Assembly (NCBI RefSeq): GCF_900142605.1
Contig: NZ_FRBL01000007.1
Span: 496,001-560,000 of the forward strand
Direction: 5' to 3'
Source: Chitinophaga jiangningensis
GTDB lineage: Bacteria; Bacteroidota; Bacteroidia; Chitinophagales; Chitinophagaceae
DNA length: 64,000 nucleotides
The notes under the pieces were generated by a model. It was given only the letters and a program-made list of their open reading frames with translations, was not told where the DNA came from and ran no database searches. The position numbers and the translations under genes were made by a program. Each line of letters opens with the position of its first letter. The stretch's first letter is position 1. Of the stretch, positions 50,965-61,020 are shown piece after piece.

Positions 50965-52773
50965 TTATGCCTCAGCTTTATAACTCTTAGCATATTTCTT
51001 ACGCTCTTCCTCATCCAGCATTACTTTACGCATACGGATGTGGTTAGGCGTAACCTCGATGCACTCATCAGGCTGGATGTACTCCATGCACTCTTCCAGT
51101 GTCATCAGGGTTTTAGGCGCAATGTTGGTAGCAGCATCACTTCCGCTCGCACGCATGTTCGTCAGCTTCTTACCTTCGTTTGCATTTACTACCAGGTCAC
51201 CAGGCTTGTTGTTTTCACCGATGATCATACCCTTGTACACTTCTTCTCCCGGATCTACGAAGAAGAATCCACGATCCTGCAGTTTGTCCAGGGAGTAACC
51301 GGTAGTAGTACCAGCTTCCTTAGCAATCAGCACACCGTTGTTACGGCCAGGGATTGCACCTTTCCAGGCTTTGTACTCGCTGAAGCGGTGTGCCATTACA
51401 GCCTCACCAGCAGTAGCAGTCAACATCTGGGTACGCAGACCAATCAGACCACGGGAAGGAATTTCAAATTCCAGGTGTTGCATTTCACCTTTAGTTTCCA
51501 TGATCAGCATCTCACCTTTACGACGAGTTACCAGGTCAATTACCTTGCTCGCAAACTCCTGCGGAACGTCTACTACCAGGATCTCGTAAGGCTCAGATTT
51601 TTTACCGTCGATGTTCTTAACGATAACCTGTGGTTGACCCACAGTCAGCTCATAACCTTCACGACGCATGGTTTCAATCAATACACCTAAGTGCAGGATA
51701 CCACGACCGTATACCAGGAAGCTATCCGCATTGTCAGAATCAACAACACGCAGCGCCAGGTTCTTTTCAGTTTCTTTAATCAAACGATCACGCAGGTGAC
51801 GGCTGGTTACAAACTTACCATCCTTACCAAAGAACGGAGAGTTGTTAATACCGAACAGCATGTTCATAGTAGGCTCATCCACACTGATCACCGGCAGAGC
51901 TTCAGGGTTCTCTGCATCAGCAATAGTATCACCAATGTTGAAACCTTCAATACCTACCACCGCGCAAATATCACCAGCTACTACTTCTGTAACTTTTCTC
52001 TTACCCAGGGCTTCGAAAATATACAGTTCGCGAACTTTTTGTTTCTTAACAGTACCATCTGCCTGCATTAAGCTAATCCACTGGTTCTCAGAGATAGTAC
52101 CACGGGCAACTCTACCCACGGCAATACGACCAAGGAAAGAAGAATAATCCAGGGATGTAATCTGCATCTGCAGGGTACCTTCCTCTACTTTAGGCGCCGG
52201 AACGTGTTCCAGGATACCATCCATTAAAGGAGTAATATCTTCTGACTGAGTCAGTGAACTGTTGAACCAACCATTCTTACCGGAACCGTAGAAAGTTGGG
52301 AAGTTCAGCTGCTCCTCGTTTGCATCCAGGTTGAAGAACAGTTCGAATACTGCATCATGCACCTCGTCAGGACGACAGTTCTCTTTATCCACCTTGTTGA
52401 TCACCACAATTGGTTTCAGGTTCAGCTGCAGCGCTTTCTGAAGTACGAAACGAGTCTGAGGCATTGGTCCTTCAAAGGCATCCACCAGCAGGATCACACC
52501 ATCAGCCATTTTCAATACACGCTCCACCTCACCACCAAAGTCGGCGTGGCCCGGAGTATCAATCACATTGATTTTTGTACCCTTATATTCAACAGAAGCG
52601 TTCTTACTGAAGATAGTGATACCACGCTCTCTTTCGAGATCGTTGCTATCCATGATCAACTCACCGGATTCCTGATTCTCACGGAATACGTTTGTGTGAT
52701 GAAGGATTTTGTCCACCAGGGTAGTCTTACCATGGTCTACGTGTGCAATAATAGCAATATTACGAATATTCAT
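50965..52773 (-). CDS. typA: Translational GTPase TypA/BipA
   Basis: 602 aa. G1 AHVDHGKTT, G3 DTPGHADFGGE, G4 NKVDKENC, followed by the EF-G-like domains and the BipA-specific C-terminal domain (EVTPNHIRMRK). BipA binds ribosomes and aids 50S assembly, mostly in cold or stress. The -7 box at 52838-52845 gives a leader of about 60 nt. Confidence 0.98.
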   Translation of the reverse strand: MNIRNIAIIAHVDHGKTTLVDKILHHTNVFRENQESGELIMDSNDLERERGITIFSKNASVEYKGTKINVIDTPGHADFGGEVERVLKMADGVILLVDAFEGPMPQTRFVLQKALQLNLKPIVVINKVDKENCRPDEVHDAVFELFFNLDANEEQLNFPTFYGSGKNGWFNSSLTQSEDITPLMDGILEHVPAPKVEEGTLQMQITSLDYSSFLGRIAVGRVARGTISENQWISLMQADGTVKKQKVRELYIFEALGKRKVTEVVAGDICAVVGIEGFNIGDTIADAENPEALPVISVDEPTMNMLFGINNSPFFGKDGKFVTSRHLRDRLIKETEKNLALRVVDSDNADSFLVYGRGILHLGVLIETMRREGYELTVGQPQVIVKNIDGKKSEPYEILVVDVPQEFASKVIDLVTRRKGEMLIMETKGEMQHLEFEIPSRGLIGLRTQMLTATAGEAVMAHRFSEYKAWKGAIPGRNNGVLIAKEAGTTTGYSLDKLQDRGFFFVDPGEEVYKGMIIGENNKPGDLVVNANEGKKLTNMRASGSDAATNIAPKTLMTLEECMEYIQPDECIEVTPNHIRMRKVMLDEEERKKYAKSYKAEA

Positions 52774-52837
52774 ATACTTATATCTTTAGCTATCAGCCAT
52801 TAACAAATTTTCCGCTAATAGCTACAAAATGAGGCCG

Positions 52838-52845
52838 CAAAGGTA
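52838..52845 (-). promoter_or_regulatory. -7 box TACCTTTG of typA
   Basis: Exact TAnnTTTG on the minus strand. The same octamer serves rlmD and the divergent hydrolase gene. Confidence 0.55.
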
Positions 52846-52984
52846 CGAAAATGTGGCGAGAATGAAGACCCCCAGCTTTAAATAAATGTAATCATTTGGT
52901 CACGTCAGCGATAGGCATTATAAGCCCATGATTTCCAGAAGTTTATATACAACTGATTGTCTTTCATTCTTCTCTGAATCTAAA

Positions 52985-52992
52985 TACCTTTG
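52985..52992 (+). promoter_or_regulatory. -7 box TACCTTTG of the alpha/beta hydrolase gene
   Basis: Exact TAnnTTTG. It overlaps the upstream TTG codons, which supports the ATG at 53008 as the start, with 9-12 nt of leader. Confidence 0.55.
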
Positions 52993-53007
52993 TTGAAACC
53001 ATATTTT

Positions 53008-54000
53008 ATGAGAAAATATATCACTTTACTGCTCACTTTGCTATTTACTTATCCTACTCAGGCCCAAAGCATACCCCCACAAAACGCCACCCTATCCAAC
53101 TATCAATACCCATTCCCGGTGCAATTCCTGGAACTTCATCTACAACAGCAAACACTAAAAATGGCATACATGGACCTGCAGCCACAGCAGCCAAACGGCA
53201 AAACAGTGCTCCTACTCCACGGTAAAAATTTCTGCGCCGCCTACTGGGAACAAACAGCGAAAGACCTCAGTAAACACGGCTTCCGCGTAATCATGCCCGA
53301 CCAGATAGGCTTTGGCAAATCAGATAAACCCAACCACTTCCAGTACACCTTCCAGCAACTGGCACAAAACACTAAAGCCATTCTCGATACCTTACACATC
53401 ACCAAAGTAGCCGTGCTGGGCCACTCCATGGGAGGCATGCTCGCCACCAGATTTGCCCTGATGTACCCGGAAATGACCGCTCAACTCATACTGGAAAACC
53501 CTATAGGACTCGAAGACTGGAAGTTGAAAGTACCATATCTCCCTATAGACCAATGGTATAAAGGTGAACTCCAACAGAACTACGCGAAAATCAAACAATA
53601 CCAACTCGATAGCTACTACGACGGAAAATGGAATGCCGATTTCGATAAATGGGCGTCCCTCCAGGCCAGCTGGACGCAATCGCCGGATTACCCCGTAGTA
53701 GCCTGGAATTCAGCGCTTACGTACGACATGATCTTCACCCAGCCGGTAGTATATGAATTTGAAAACGTCAAAGCCTCTACCCTGCTGATTATCGGGCAGC
53801 GCGACAGAACCGCACTTGGCAAAGCCAACGTACCGGAAGCAGTCCGTAAAACCATGGGGAATTATCCGGCGCTGGGCAAACTAACCGCCCAAAAGATTAA
53901 AAATGCAAAACTGGTTCCTATTGAAGGAGTAGGTCACCTCCCTCACATTGAGGCCTATACGAAGTTTATAACGCCACTGCTTGCATTCCTGCAACAATAG
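53008..54000 (+). CDS. Secreted alpha/beta hydrolase
   Basis: 330 aa from the ATG at 53008 (signal peptide cut TQA|QS). Oxyanion region VLLLHGKNFCAAYWE, nucleophile elbow GHSMGGM, a late Asp in GQRDRTALGK and His in GVGHLPHIE complete the triad. Closest by pattern to epoxide-hydrolase/haloperoxidase-like esterases; substrate unknown. Its stop codon abuts the stop codon of the convergent patatin gene. Confidence 0.9.
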   Translation: MRKYITLLLTLLFTYPTQAQSIPPQNATLSNYQYPFPVQFLELHLQQQTLKMAYMDLQPQQPNGKTVLLLHGKNFCAAYWEQTAKDLSKHGFRVIMPDQIGFGKSDKPNHFQYTFQQLAQNTKAILDTLHITKVAVLGHSMGGMLATRFALMYPEMTAQLILENPIGLEDWKLKVPYLPIDQWYKGELQQNYAKIKQYQLDSYYDGKWNADFDKWASLQASWTQSPDYPVVAWNSALTYDMIFTQPVVYEFENVKASTLLIIGQRDRTALGKANVPEAVRKTMGNYPALGKLTAQKIKNAKLVPIEGVGHLPHIEAYTKFITPLLAFLQQ

Positions 54001-56229
54001 CTATTGCAGGAGCTTTACCACATAATCCAATGCACTCTGATTGGCTGGGTTTTCAATCGCATTGGCGATGTCCAGCTTCTCCCGACTGGTAAGGTGCCAC
54101 GACAGTGCAGCCGCTTTGTCGTGGTACTGCGGCACATACTGGAAAATTACCCGGTGAAATTTATTAGGGAAATACCCTTCCATGTAGTTAATCAGGTCGT
54201 CCTGGTCAAAATCCTGCATGGCGCTCCAATGCTGCTGCATGGTGAACAGTGGCTCAAACAGCAGATCCGGAAGGTCCTTTGTTTTCTTGATAGGAGAAAT
54301 ATCATTTTTACGGGTATCACGTACCTGGATATACACCACCCCTGATGTGTTTTCGTTTATCCATTCCCGAAAGCTATACAAATAGCGTAAAGTTGTTTGC
54401 TGGCCAAAGTTATCCCGGATGCCGGCATCCATCACGTCCACAATAGGATTGCTCGGCAGGAATGCATTGGGCAATACATAAGGAAAGGTTGCGCACATAC
54501 GAATAGCACTCGTAACCCGCAGCTGAGGCGCATCCTGCCGGGAGAAATACTGCGTAAAGTCCACGCCGTCTATATCCCTCACCTGCCGGGTCGGATACTT
54601 ATACTCCGGCGCACACAGATAACTGATAGGTAGCGGACTAATCATCAGCCTGCGGCCATCTGCATTGATCGTGGAATTCCAGATCAGCATTGGAATGGTA
54701 GCAGTTTCTTCCGCCTGCTTATAATCCAGGATAATTTTATTGAGGATGTTGTCCGTATTCTGGTTCAGTTGTTTCTCAAAGGCATATCCCCTGTCTTTCG
54801 CGTAATGGTTATTCCCTATTTTGAAAGTCCAGAAAGGCGCAATGAAATCATTCACCGCCATGGCTGTAAACACAGGATTGAGCAGGTCTTTGGATACCTT
54901 CTCCGGATACACCTGGCTCAGCAAATGCACCTGCTGTCCTTGCTGCTGGCGGTAATACAGTTCTCTGAAGTAGGTTGCACCCATCATACCGCCGGAAGCG
55001 CCCGTCATCAGCACGGTATGGGGCATCAAACGCCCCTGCAGCAAGCTGTCCAGGCGTTGCAACACATGCATCGACCAGGTGGCGCTTCTGCTGCCTCCAC
55101 CACTGAAGTTCATCACGATCAGTGGCGGCTTTTTGTCCGACGGAAATTTAGCCCGCCATTTTTTCAGCACCTCGAGGGTTTGTACCTTATCGGAATCTGA
55201 TCTCTCCCTGGTAAAAAACTGCTGCAATGCCTGGGGACTATATTCCGGGCGCGCCTCCTTTCTTTTATAATCCAGGCCGTATGCCTTATTCCTGTTATCA
55301 ATGAGGTCGTGCTCCACCATCCAGTTCACCCCAAACAACATCACCAGTAATATTGGGATAGACCAGGTTTGCAGCATATACGAAAACGCACCTGCTACAC
55401 CAATCAGGAAGGCAAAAAATACCAGCACACTGGCACCTGCCGGTATCCTGAAGGCATTATAATCCATCATACTGGACAGTATCACCATGAAAATCAGCGC
55501 ACAGCCTACGGTGATAATGGCCGCAAAGTGATGCTGTTTCAAAATGGAATCCAGATAGTGCTTATTGTAGTGGTCTACCTTTCTTGCCCTTCTGATGCGC
55601 CAGAAAGTGGAAAAGTAGTTGCTCACCGGCAGCGCATTCTCATCAGGCTCCTGTGTAGGTTTCAGGATGGTACGCAGGAAATTACGCGGATTTCCGAACT
55701 TCCTTTCGAGGCGGCGACCAATATTTTTATCTGCATTAAAAAAATAGAAGAAGGAAAAAAAGATAATGAACAGCACACCACTGATAAATCCTTCTGCGAG
55801 CAGGAAAATTTCAGGAACGGTGCTCAGTTCCTGATAACGCTGATATTCCCAGCCGCGATACAGCAGGCAAACCAGGAAAGCGAGCGGTATGATGGAGTTA
55901 TTCAGGCAATAACGAAAGAAAGGCTGGCTGGTAGTAGCCAGGAATTTAAACCGGCCGGTGTGGAGGATAAAAGTAGTGATATGCCAGCTCATGATGAATG
56001 TGCCGGTGGCAATCCCCAAAATGGCCGTACTGTAGAAATTCACCTTGCCAAGGTATTCCGGGGCCAGAAATAAGGCATCCCCTCCGAATACCTTGGCAAA
56101 TCCACCGTTAATGGTGCTGAATAATATCACCCAGAAGATAAGTAGCACCTGGTACTTCCTGAAATGCAGGAGCAGCAGCTGTACAGGGAAAGAATAGTAT
56201 GTTTTGATAAGCAATAACTTCACCTTCAT
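54001..56229 (-). CDS. Patatin-like phospholipase with N-terminal membrane domain
   Basis: 742 aa from the ATG at 56229 (the 12-codon extension adds nothing recognisable). About six membrane helices fill residues 1-330. The patatin domain follows with LIVMNFSGGGSRSATW (oxyanion loop), TGASGGMMGA (Ser nucleophile) and VMDAGIRDNFG (catalytic Asp). It is expected to hydrolyse lipid acyl esters at the membrane. The membrane part is unusually large for a patatin. Confidence 0.9.
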   Translation of the reverse strand: MKVKLLLIKTYYSFPVQLLLLHFRKYQVLLIFWVILFSTINGGFAKVFGGDALFLAPEYLGKVNFYSTAILGIATGTFIMSWHITTFILHTGRFKFLATTSQPFFRYCLNNSIIPLAFLVCLLYRGWEYQRYQELSTVPEIFLLAEGFISGVLFIIFFSFFYFFNADKNIGRRLERKFGNPRNFLRTILKPTQEPDENALPVSNYFSTFWRIRRARKVDHYNKHYLDSILKQHHFAAIITVGCALIFMVILSSMMDYNAFRIPAGASVLVFFAFLIGVAGAFSYMLQTWSIPILLVMLFGVNWMVEHDLIDNRNKAYGLDYKRKEARPEYSPQALQQFFTRERSDSDKVQTLEVLKKWRAKFPSDKKPPLIVMNFSGGGSRSATWSMHVLQRLDSLLQGRLMPHTVLMTGASGGMMGATYFRELYYRQQQGQQVHLLSQVYPEKVSKDLLNPVFTAMAVNDFIAPFWTFKIGNNHYAKDRGYAFEKQLNQNTDNILNKIILDYKQAEETATIPMLIWNSTINADGRRLMISPLPISYLCAPEYKYPTRQVRDIDGVDFTQYFSRQDAPQLRVTSAIRMCATFPYVLPNAFLPSNPIVDVMDAGIRDNFGQQTTLRYLYSFREWINENTSGVVYIQVRDTRKNDISPIKKTKDLPDLLFEPLFTMQQHWSAMQDFDQDDLINYMEGYFPNKFHRVIFQYVPQYHDKAAALSWHLTSREKLDIANAIENPANQSALDYVVKLLQ

Positions 56230-56291
56230 CGGACGATAATTACAAATAAAAATACGGATTTGCAACTATGAAACCGTATTTATACCCGTAA

Positions 56292-57335
56292 TTATGCCTT
56301 GCCTCTGCTCAGGAAGTAGGTCCATACGAGCGAGAGCAGCAGTAGCATACCCACACCCTGGTGGAGTATCGCGTAAGTGATAGGTATGTACGTCTGACTA
56401 TTCAACAGGGTAAGCACACCGAGCAATACCTGCAGTAATACCAGTAATAAAGGCAGATATCTGATGGCGTGTAACTGTGTATGTGCAGGTACATGCGCTG
56501 ATTTCATCCACCAGATCACAACCAGCACAGTAATCAGGTAGGCCAGACCTCTGTGGATAAACTGAACAGCAATAGGATTGTGAATAATATCATGGAAGAT
56601 GTTACCGCTGCTAAACATACCGGTTGGCACCCACGCCCCGTTGATATCCGGCCAGGTGCTGGCATTTAAAGCCGCATGCATACCAGCCATAAATGCACCA
56701 TAGATCAGTTGTAATACAAGGATTCCCAACAGCCAGCCATTGAGCTTCCGTAATTCCGGTACATGCAGGATCTGCTGCTGCCTTACGCTAAGGCGCATCG
56801 CAAACCAGAATACATAACACAGCAACACCAGCGCGGAAATAAAGTGAATAGCCAGCCTGATATGGCTTACGCGGATATCTTCATTATTCAGCCCGCTCAC
56901 CACCATGATCCAGCCAATAGCACCTTGCAGGCCACCAAGTAAAAATAGTATCAGCATCGGATTGATCATAGATTGATCAATCTTCTTTTTTGCAATGAAA
57001 ACGATGAAAGGAATCAGGAAAACCACCCCCATGAGGCGGGCCCAGTCACGGTGAAACCATTCCCAGAAGTAGATCTGCTTAAAGTCAGCTAAAGTGAAGT
57101 GACTATTCACCAGTTTGTATTGAGCAATTTGCTTATAGCCGTCAAATGCACGCTGCCACGCTTCCTCATTCATCGGCGGGAAAGCACCCAACAAAGGCTG
57201 CCATTCGGTGATAGACAATCCTGAACCTGTCAGACGGGTAATTCCTCCCAAAAGTACCTGCACTATCAGCATGCCCACGCCTATATATAACCATATGGCC
57301 ACCGGGCGATTCTTCTTTATTTGTACTGCTTCCAT
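56292..57335 (-). CDS. ctaA: Heme A synthase (COX15/CtaA)
   Basis: 347 aa with eight membrane helices. The family start VLLGGITRLTGSGLSITEW is clear, and heme-ligand His lie in WEWFHRDWAR, RLAIHFISA, QFIHRGLAY and ILHQGVGM. The enzyme oxidises the C8 methyl of heme O to make heme A for cytochrome oxidase; no ctaB or oxidase genes are nearby. A near -7 box (TAATTTCG) lies about 12 nt before the ATG on the minus strand. Confidence 0.96.
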   Translation of the reverse strand: MEAVQIKKNRPVAIWLYIGVGMLIVQVLLGGITRLTGSGLSITEWQPLLGAFPPMNEEAWQRAFDGYKQIAQYKLVNSHFTLADFKQIYFWEWFHRDWARLMGVVFLIPFIVFIAKKKIDQSMINPMLILFLLGGLQGAIGWIMVVSGLNNEDIRVSHIRLAIHFISALVLLCYVFWFAMRLSVRQQQILHVPELRKLNGWLLGILVLQLIYGAFMAGMHAALNASTWPDINGAWVPTGMFSSGNIFHDIIHNPIAVQFIHRGLAYLITVLVVIWWMKSAHVPAHTQLHAIRYLPLLLVLLQVLLGVLTLLNSQTYIPITYAILHQGVGMLLLLSLVWTYFLSRGKA

Positions 57336-57512
57336 AAACGTTGCGAAATTAGGACAGAAATCAACATTACCTCCAATTTTCTCACATTATTTTAACAAAG
57401 GCGTAATGTTGGCTTAACTCAGCCGTCTGATCTTTGCGTCAGAAAATTAAACGGCACCATTGTATTAGCTAATACTGCCCAATTAAAGCACAAACATTAA
57501 AAAATTAATGTC

Positions 57513-57956
57513 ATGAAATTTGTTTTAGCACCCAAAGTGAGCGTGATACTGACAGGAGCTATTTTGTTTGGTACCCTCAATGCAGCAGCACAAGATAACG
57601 TGCTCGCTTTCAACAAATTAAAATCCGAGTACCGCACTGAAAACGGCTCGCCGCGAGCAACAACAGCCGTTAACATGCAGCTCAATCAACAGTCAAAAGA
57701 TGCGCTGTTATTCAGACTTTCAGTAGAAAATCCGGAAAACGAAAAGCTCATCTTATATATCAAAGACAAAAATAATTTTACGCTTCACCGCGAAGTTTTA
57801 CCTGCAACTGTAAGGTATGTAGGCAGCTACAACCTTGAATCACTGGAAGATGGAGACTACTCCTTCGAAATCAGAAGTGGAAAGAATAAGATAATGGAAA
57901 AATTTGTGGAAATCCACACATCCACCGTTGTTAACCGAAATGCCTCTGTAGAATAA
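57513..57956 (+). CDS. Small secreted protein, DUF3244-like beta-sandwich
   Basis: 147 aa, signal peptide cut AAA|QD. The mature part has beta strands LFRLSVENPENEKLILYIKD and DGDYSFEIRSGKNKIMEKF, like the small immunoglobulin-like DUF3244 proteins and the C-terminal modules found in secreted Bacteroidota proteins. Function not known. A promoter TTG-17-GATCTTTG (57409-57436, one mismatch) lies upstream, giving a leader of about 70 nt. Confidence 0.8.
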   Translation: MKFVLAPKVSVILTGAILFGTLNAAAQDNVLAFNKLKSEYRTENGSPRATTAVNMQLNQQSKDALLFRLSVENPENEKLILYIKDKNNFTLHREVLPATVRYVGSYNLESLEDGDYSFEIRSGKNKIMEKFVEIHTSTVVNRNASVE

Positions 57957-57979
57957 CATGCTGTACAGCGGCAAAAACA

Positions 57980-58015
57980 AAAGGACGCCACATTATGTAG
58001 CGTCCTTTATTTTTT
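57980..58015. terminator. Bidirectional terminator between convergent genes
   Basis: AAAGGACGC/GCGTCCTTT (57980-57988 / 58000-58008) plus inner ACAT/ATGT, then a T-run. Confidence 0.9.
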
Positions 58016-58032
58016 ATGATCAGTCAGATTAA

Positions 58033-61020
58033 TTACATCATTGCTTCATAAAAAACATCCATCATTTTGCCCCTGGTGTTGAGCGCAGATATTTTCGTAT
58101 TGGCGCCACCGTTAGGATACACGCGGTTACTCAGAAATACAAATACCAACCCGGTAGATGGATCTGCCCAAACGCAGGTACCGGTAAAGCCGGTATGGCC
58201 AAAAGTAGCGCCGGTGGCGAGCCTGGAAGGATATCCTTCGTGGCGGCTGGCATTATTTTTTTCGGTTTTATCAAAGCCCAGTCCCCTGCGGCTGATAGTA
58301 CTGCCGTAACTGGTAAACAGTTCTACGGTTTCAGGCCGCAGGTATTGTTTGTTATTAAACGTGCCTCTGTTGAGCAGCATCTGCATCAATACTGCCAGGT
58401 CATGTGCATCTGAAAATAGTCCCGCATGGCCGGCTACTTCTCCAAACATAGCTGCGGTGGGGTCGTGTACATCGCCGCGCAGCAACTGCATCCGGTAAAT
58501 AGATTCCCGTTCTGTAGGCGCTATCTGTGACAAGGGAAACCTGTTTCTCGGCAGAAACCCGGTTGTTTCCAATCCTAACGGACCATAAAACGTATCCTGT
58601 ACATACTGGTTGAGAGGCTTACCCGAAATTTCCTCCACTATTTTTCCCAAAAAAATAAAATCCAGATCGCTGTAAACATAACCCTGGCGGGTGTTCAGCT
58701 TACTATCCAGTATTTTTTTCCACAGCGTATCCTTGTAGGCATCCATGAGGTAAAGGTTTTCCGCTACCCTGGTGGTGTAGCCGGGTCCGGCGCTGGAATG
58801 AAATATCGTAGTATCCGGCTCCCCAGCTGCATTGATCACTTCCTTATAAAAAGGGATATATGCTACCAGCCCAGCCTGGTGCAGCAGCACATCCCTGATT
58901 TTCAGGCCAGCCTTATCCGATCCCTGTGTAAAAGGGAGATAGGTGCCTAAAGTGGCGTCCAGGTTAATTTTACCTTCATCATACAACTTCATTACTGAAA
59001 GAGTGGTGGCACAAACTTTCGTAACAGAAGCCACATCGTATATCGATTTAGGTGTGACCGGTTCTTTACTGTTGTATTCAAAATGGCCATAGCAGCGGTT
59101 AAATACCACTTTACCATTTTTAAGTGCCAGCACTTCACAGCCAGGTGCAGCGCCTCTGCTGATCATATCACTGGCCAGGTTATCGATGCGCAGTAGTGCC
59201 TGGGGATTGAGTCCTTCCTTTTCAGGTGTGGATTCAGGTAAACACGTGTATTCGTTAAGTTTATAGGTAACGCCTGAACCTGCCGGGAACGACGGGCATA
59301 CAGTTACCGGCAGCTTACCTTCCGGTGCCAGCTTGCCGAATAAGATATCTGCAGCCACTTTCTGGGTGGTGGAATCATCTTCATAGGCAGCAATCAGGTG
59401 CGGCGCTTCGCAGAAATACTGCAAGGCATATGGATTACCGAAAACGACGGTAGCTGAAGGTAATTCCTGTTGCAACTGCCGGATAATCAGGCGCTCCGCC
59501 ATGGTGAGGCCGAAGTTGCCGGCCGGGCGGCGACTGAAGTTATGCAGACTGATGATCACTGCTTTATAATCACGCTGGATTTTAGAAACGATCGGCGCAA
59601 TCTGTTCTACCGTTTGTTTGCTGGTGAATACAAATGCATCCGTTCCGGGTTTAGCCGCTTTCACCGCTTCGATGAAAGCGTTGCTGGCATCTGCACCAAC
59701 GGCTACCACAGCGAGCTTTTGCTGGGTCATTGCCGGTGAGAAAGGAATCAACTTATCGTCATTGCCCAGCAGGGTAATGGCTTTCTCAGCGATTTTTCGG
59801 CGCAGGGAATCAGTTTTAGCATTGATATCTTCTGTGATGTTTCTGGTGTCAATGAACTGCGGTTTGTTAAGACCGAGATTATATTTAGCGCGGAGAACCC
59901 GTTTTACGCGGCTGTTTACCTCTTCCTGGCTGATCTGGCCTTTTTTGATGGCCTTGCGGATGGCATCCACGCTACCTTTTGCAGTGGAAGGAAGGATCAT
60001 CAGGTCGTTACCTGCCAGTAAAGACTGCAGGGACTCCTGGCCTTTGGAATAAAACTTCCCGATACCTTTCATTTCCAGCGCGTCCGTGATGGTGAGCCCT
60101 TCGAAGCCCAGCTCTTCCCGAAGCAGCTTGGTAACGGCTTTATAAGAAATAGAAGTAGGTGTATTTGCTTTAGGATCGATGGCGGGAATATAGAGATGCC
60201 CGATCATTACAGACCCAACACCCGCTGCTATAGCGGCCCTGAATGGATAAAGTTCCAGGGAGTCCAGCTGCTTACGGGTTTTATTGATAGACGGGAGGTC
60301 CAGGTGGGAATCGACGTTTGTATCACCATGGCCGGGGAAGTGTTTGGCACTGGCCATTACGCCGTTATCCTGCATACCCTTGATCATGGCTACACCCATG
60401 CGGGCTACCTGGTATTTATTTTCTCCAAAGGAACGGTCGTTAATAACCGGGTTGTTCGGGTTATTATTCACATCCATATCCGGAGCAAAATCAATATGGA
60501 TACCGATTCGCTTACATTGTTCCGCGAGCAGTTTACCATATTCATACGCCAGCGTAGTATCCTGTATAGCGCCTACCATCATATTTCTGGGTAGGGAGAT
60601 GACACTGTCGAGCCGCATACCGAGCCCCCACTCTCCATCAATTGCCACGAGTAGTGGCACTTTGGAAATGGACTGGTAATAGTTCGTGAGGTTGGCTTCT
60701 CTGACAGGCCCTCCCTGGAAGAAGATGACGCCGCCTACTTTATTATCCTGAATATCTTTTACCACGGCGTTGATATGATCCTGCCCCAGGTTGGAGTGGG
60801 CACGTATCATGATCAGCTGGGCAATCCTTTCGTCGGGGGTGAGTGAGTTGAACACACTGTCGACCCAGGCGCTTGCCGGGTCTTGTTTACGAATAGTGGT
60901 AGTGCTTTGTGCAACCGTTTTTTTGTCTTTCTTTTTTGTCAATACCGAAGGCGGTACAGGAATCGCACTTCCGGTCAACATCAAGCCTGTAAGTCCAGCA
61001 ACCAGTAATTGTTTCATCAT
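58033..61020 (-). CDS. Fusion of GH3 beta-N-acetylhexosaminidase (NagZ-like) and beta-lactamase-like serine hydrolase
   Basis: 995 aa, exported. Residues about 40-400 are a GH3 barrel with the NagZ signature KHFPGHGDTNVDSHLDLP, whose loop His/Asp act in catalysis. After a C-terminal GH3 subdomain, residues about 620-985 form a class C beta-lactamase/PBP-like domain with SVTK (SxxK), YSDLD (in place of YxN) and HTGFTG. The pairing suggests peptidoglycan turnover: one half cuts GlcNAc-anhydroMurNAc, the other may act on peptide or ester bonds. The fusion is known in Bacteroidota. Alone on the minus strand, with a 278-bp AT-rich gap to adk. Confidence 0.92.
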   Translation of the reverse strand: MMKQLLVAGLTGLMLTGSAIPVPPSVLTKKKDKKTVAQSTTTIRKQDPASAWVDSVFNSLTPDERIAQLIMIRAHSNLGQDHINAVVKDIQDNKVGGVIFFQGGPVREANLTNYYQSISKVPLLVAIDGEWGLGMRLDSVISLPRNMMVGAIQDTTLAYEYGKLLAEQCKRIGIHIDFAPDMDVNNNPNNPVINDRSFGENKYQVARMGVAMIKGMQDNGVMASAKHFPGHGDTNVDSHLDLPSINKTRKQLDSLELYPFRAAIAAGVGSVMIGHLYIPAIDPKANTPTSISYKAVTKLLREELGFEGLTITDALEMKGIGKFYSKGQESLQSLLAGNDLMILPSTAKGSVDAIRKAIKKGQISQEEVNSRVKRVLRAKYNLGLNKPQFIDTRNITEDINAKTDSLRRKIAEKAITLLGNDDKLIPFSPAMTQQKLAVVAVGADASNAFIEAVKAAKPGTDAFVFTSKQTVEQIAPIVSKIQRDYKAVIISLHNFSRRPAGNFGLTMAERLIIRQLQQELPSATVVFGNPYALQYFCEAPHLIAAYEDDSTTQKVAADILFGKLAPEGKLPVTVCPSFPAGSGVTYKLNEYTCLPESTPEKEGLNPQALLRIDNLASDMISRGAAPGCEVLALKNGKVVFNRCYGHFEYNSKEPVTPKSIYDVASVTKVCATTLSVMKLYDEGKINLDATLGTYLPFTQGSDKAGLKIRDVLLHQAGLVAYIPFYKEVINAAGEPDTTIFHSSAGPGYTTRVAENLYLMDAYKDTLWKKILDSKLNTRQGYVYSDLDFIFLGKIVEEISGKPLNQYVQDTFYGPLGLETTGFLPRNRFPLSQIAPTERESIYRMQLLRGDVHDPTAAMFGEVAGHAGLFSDAHDLAVLMQMLLNRGTFNNKQYLRPETVELFTSYGSTISRRGLGFDKTEKNNASRHEGYPSRLATGATFGHTGFTGTCVWADPSTGLVFVFLSNRVYPNGGANTKISALNTRGKMMDVFYEAMM

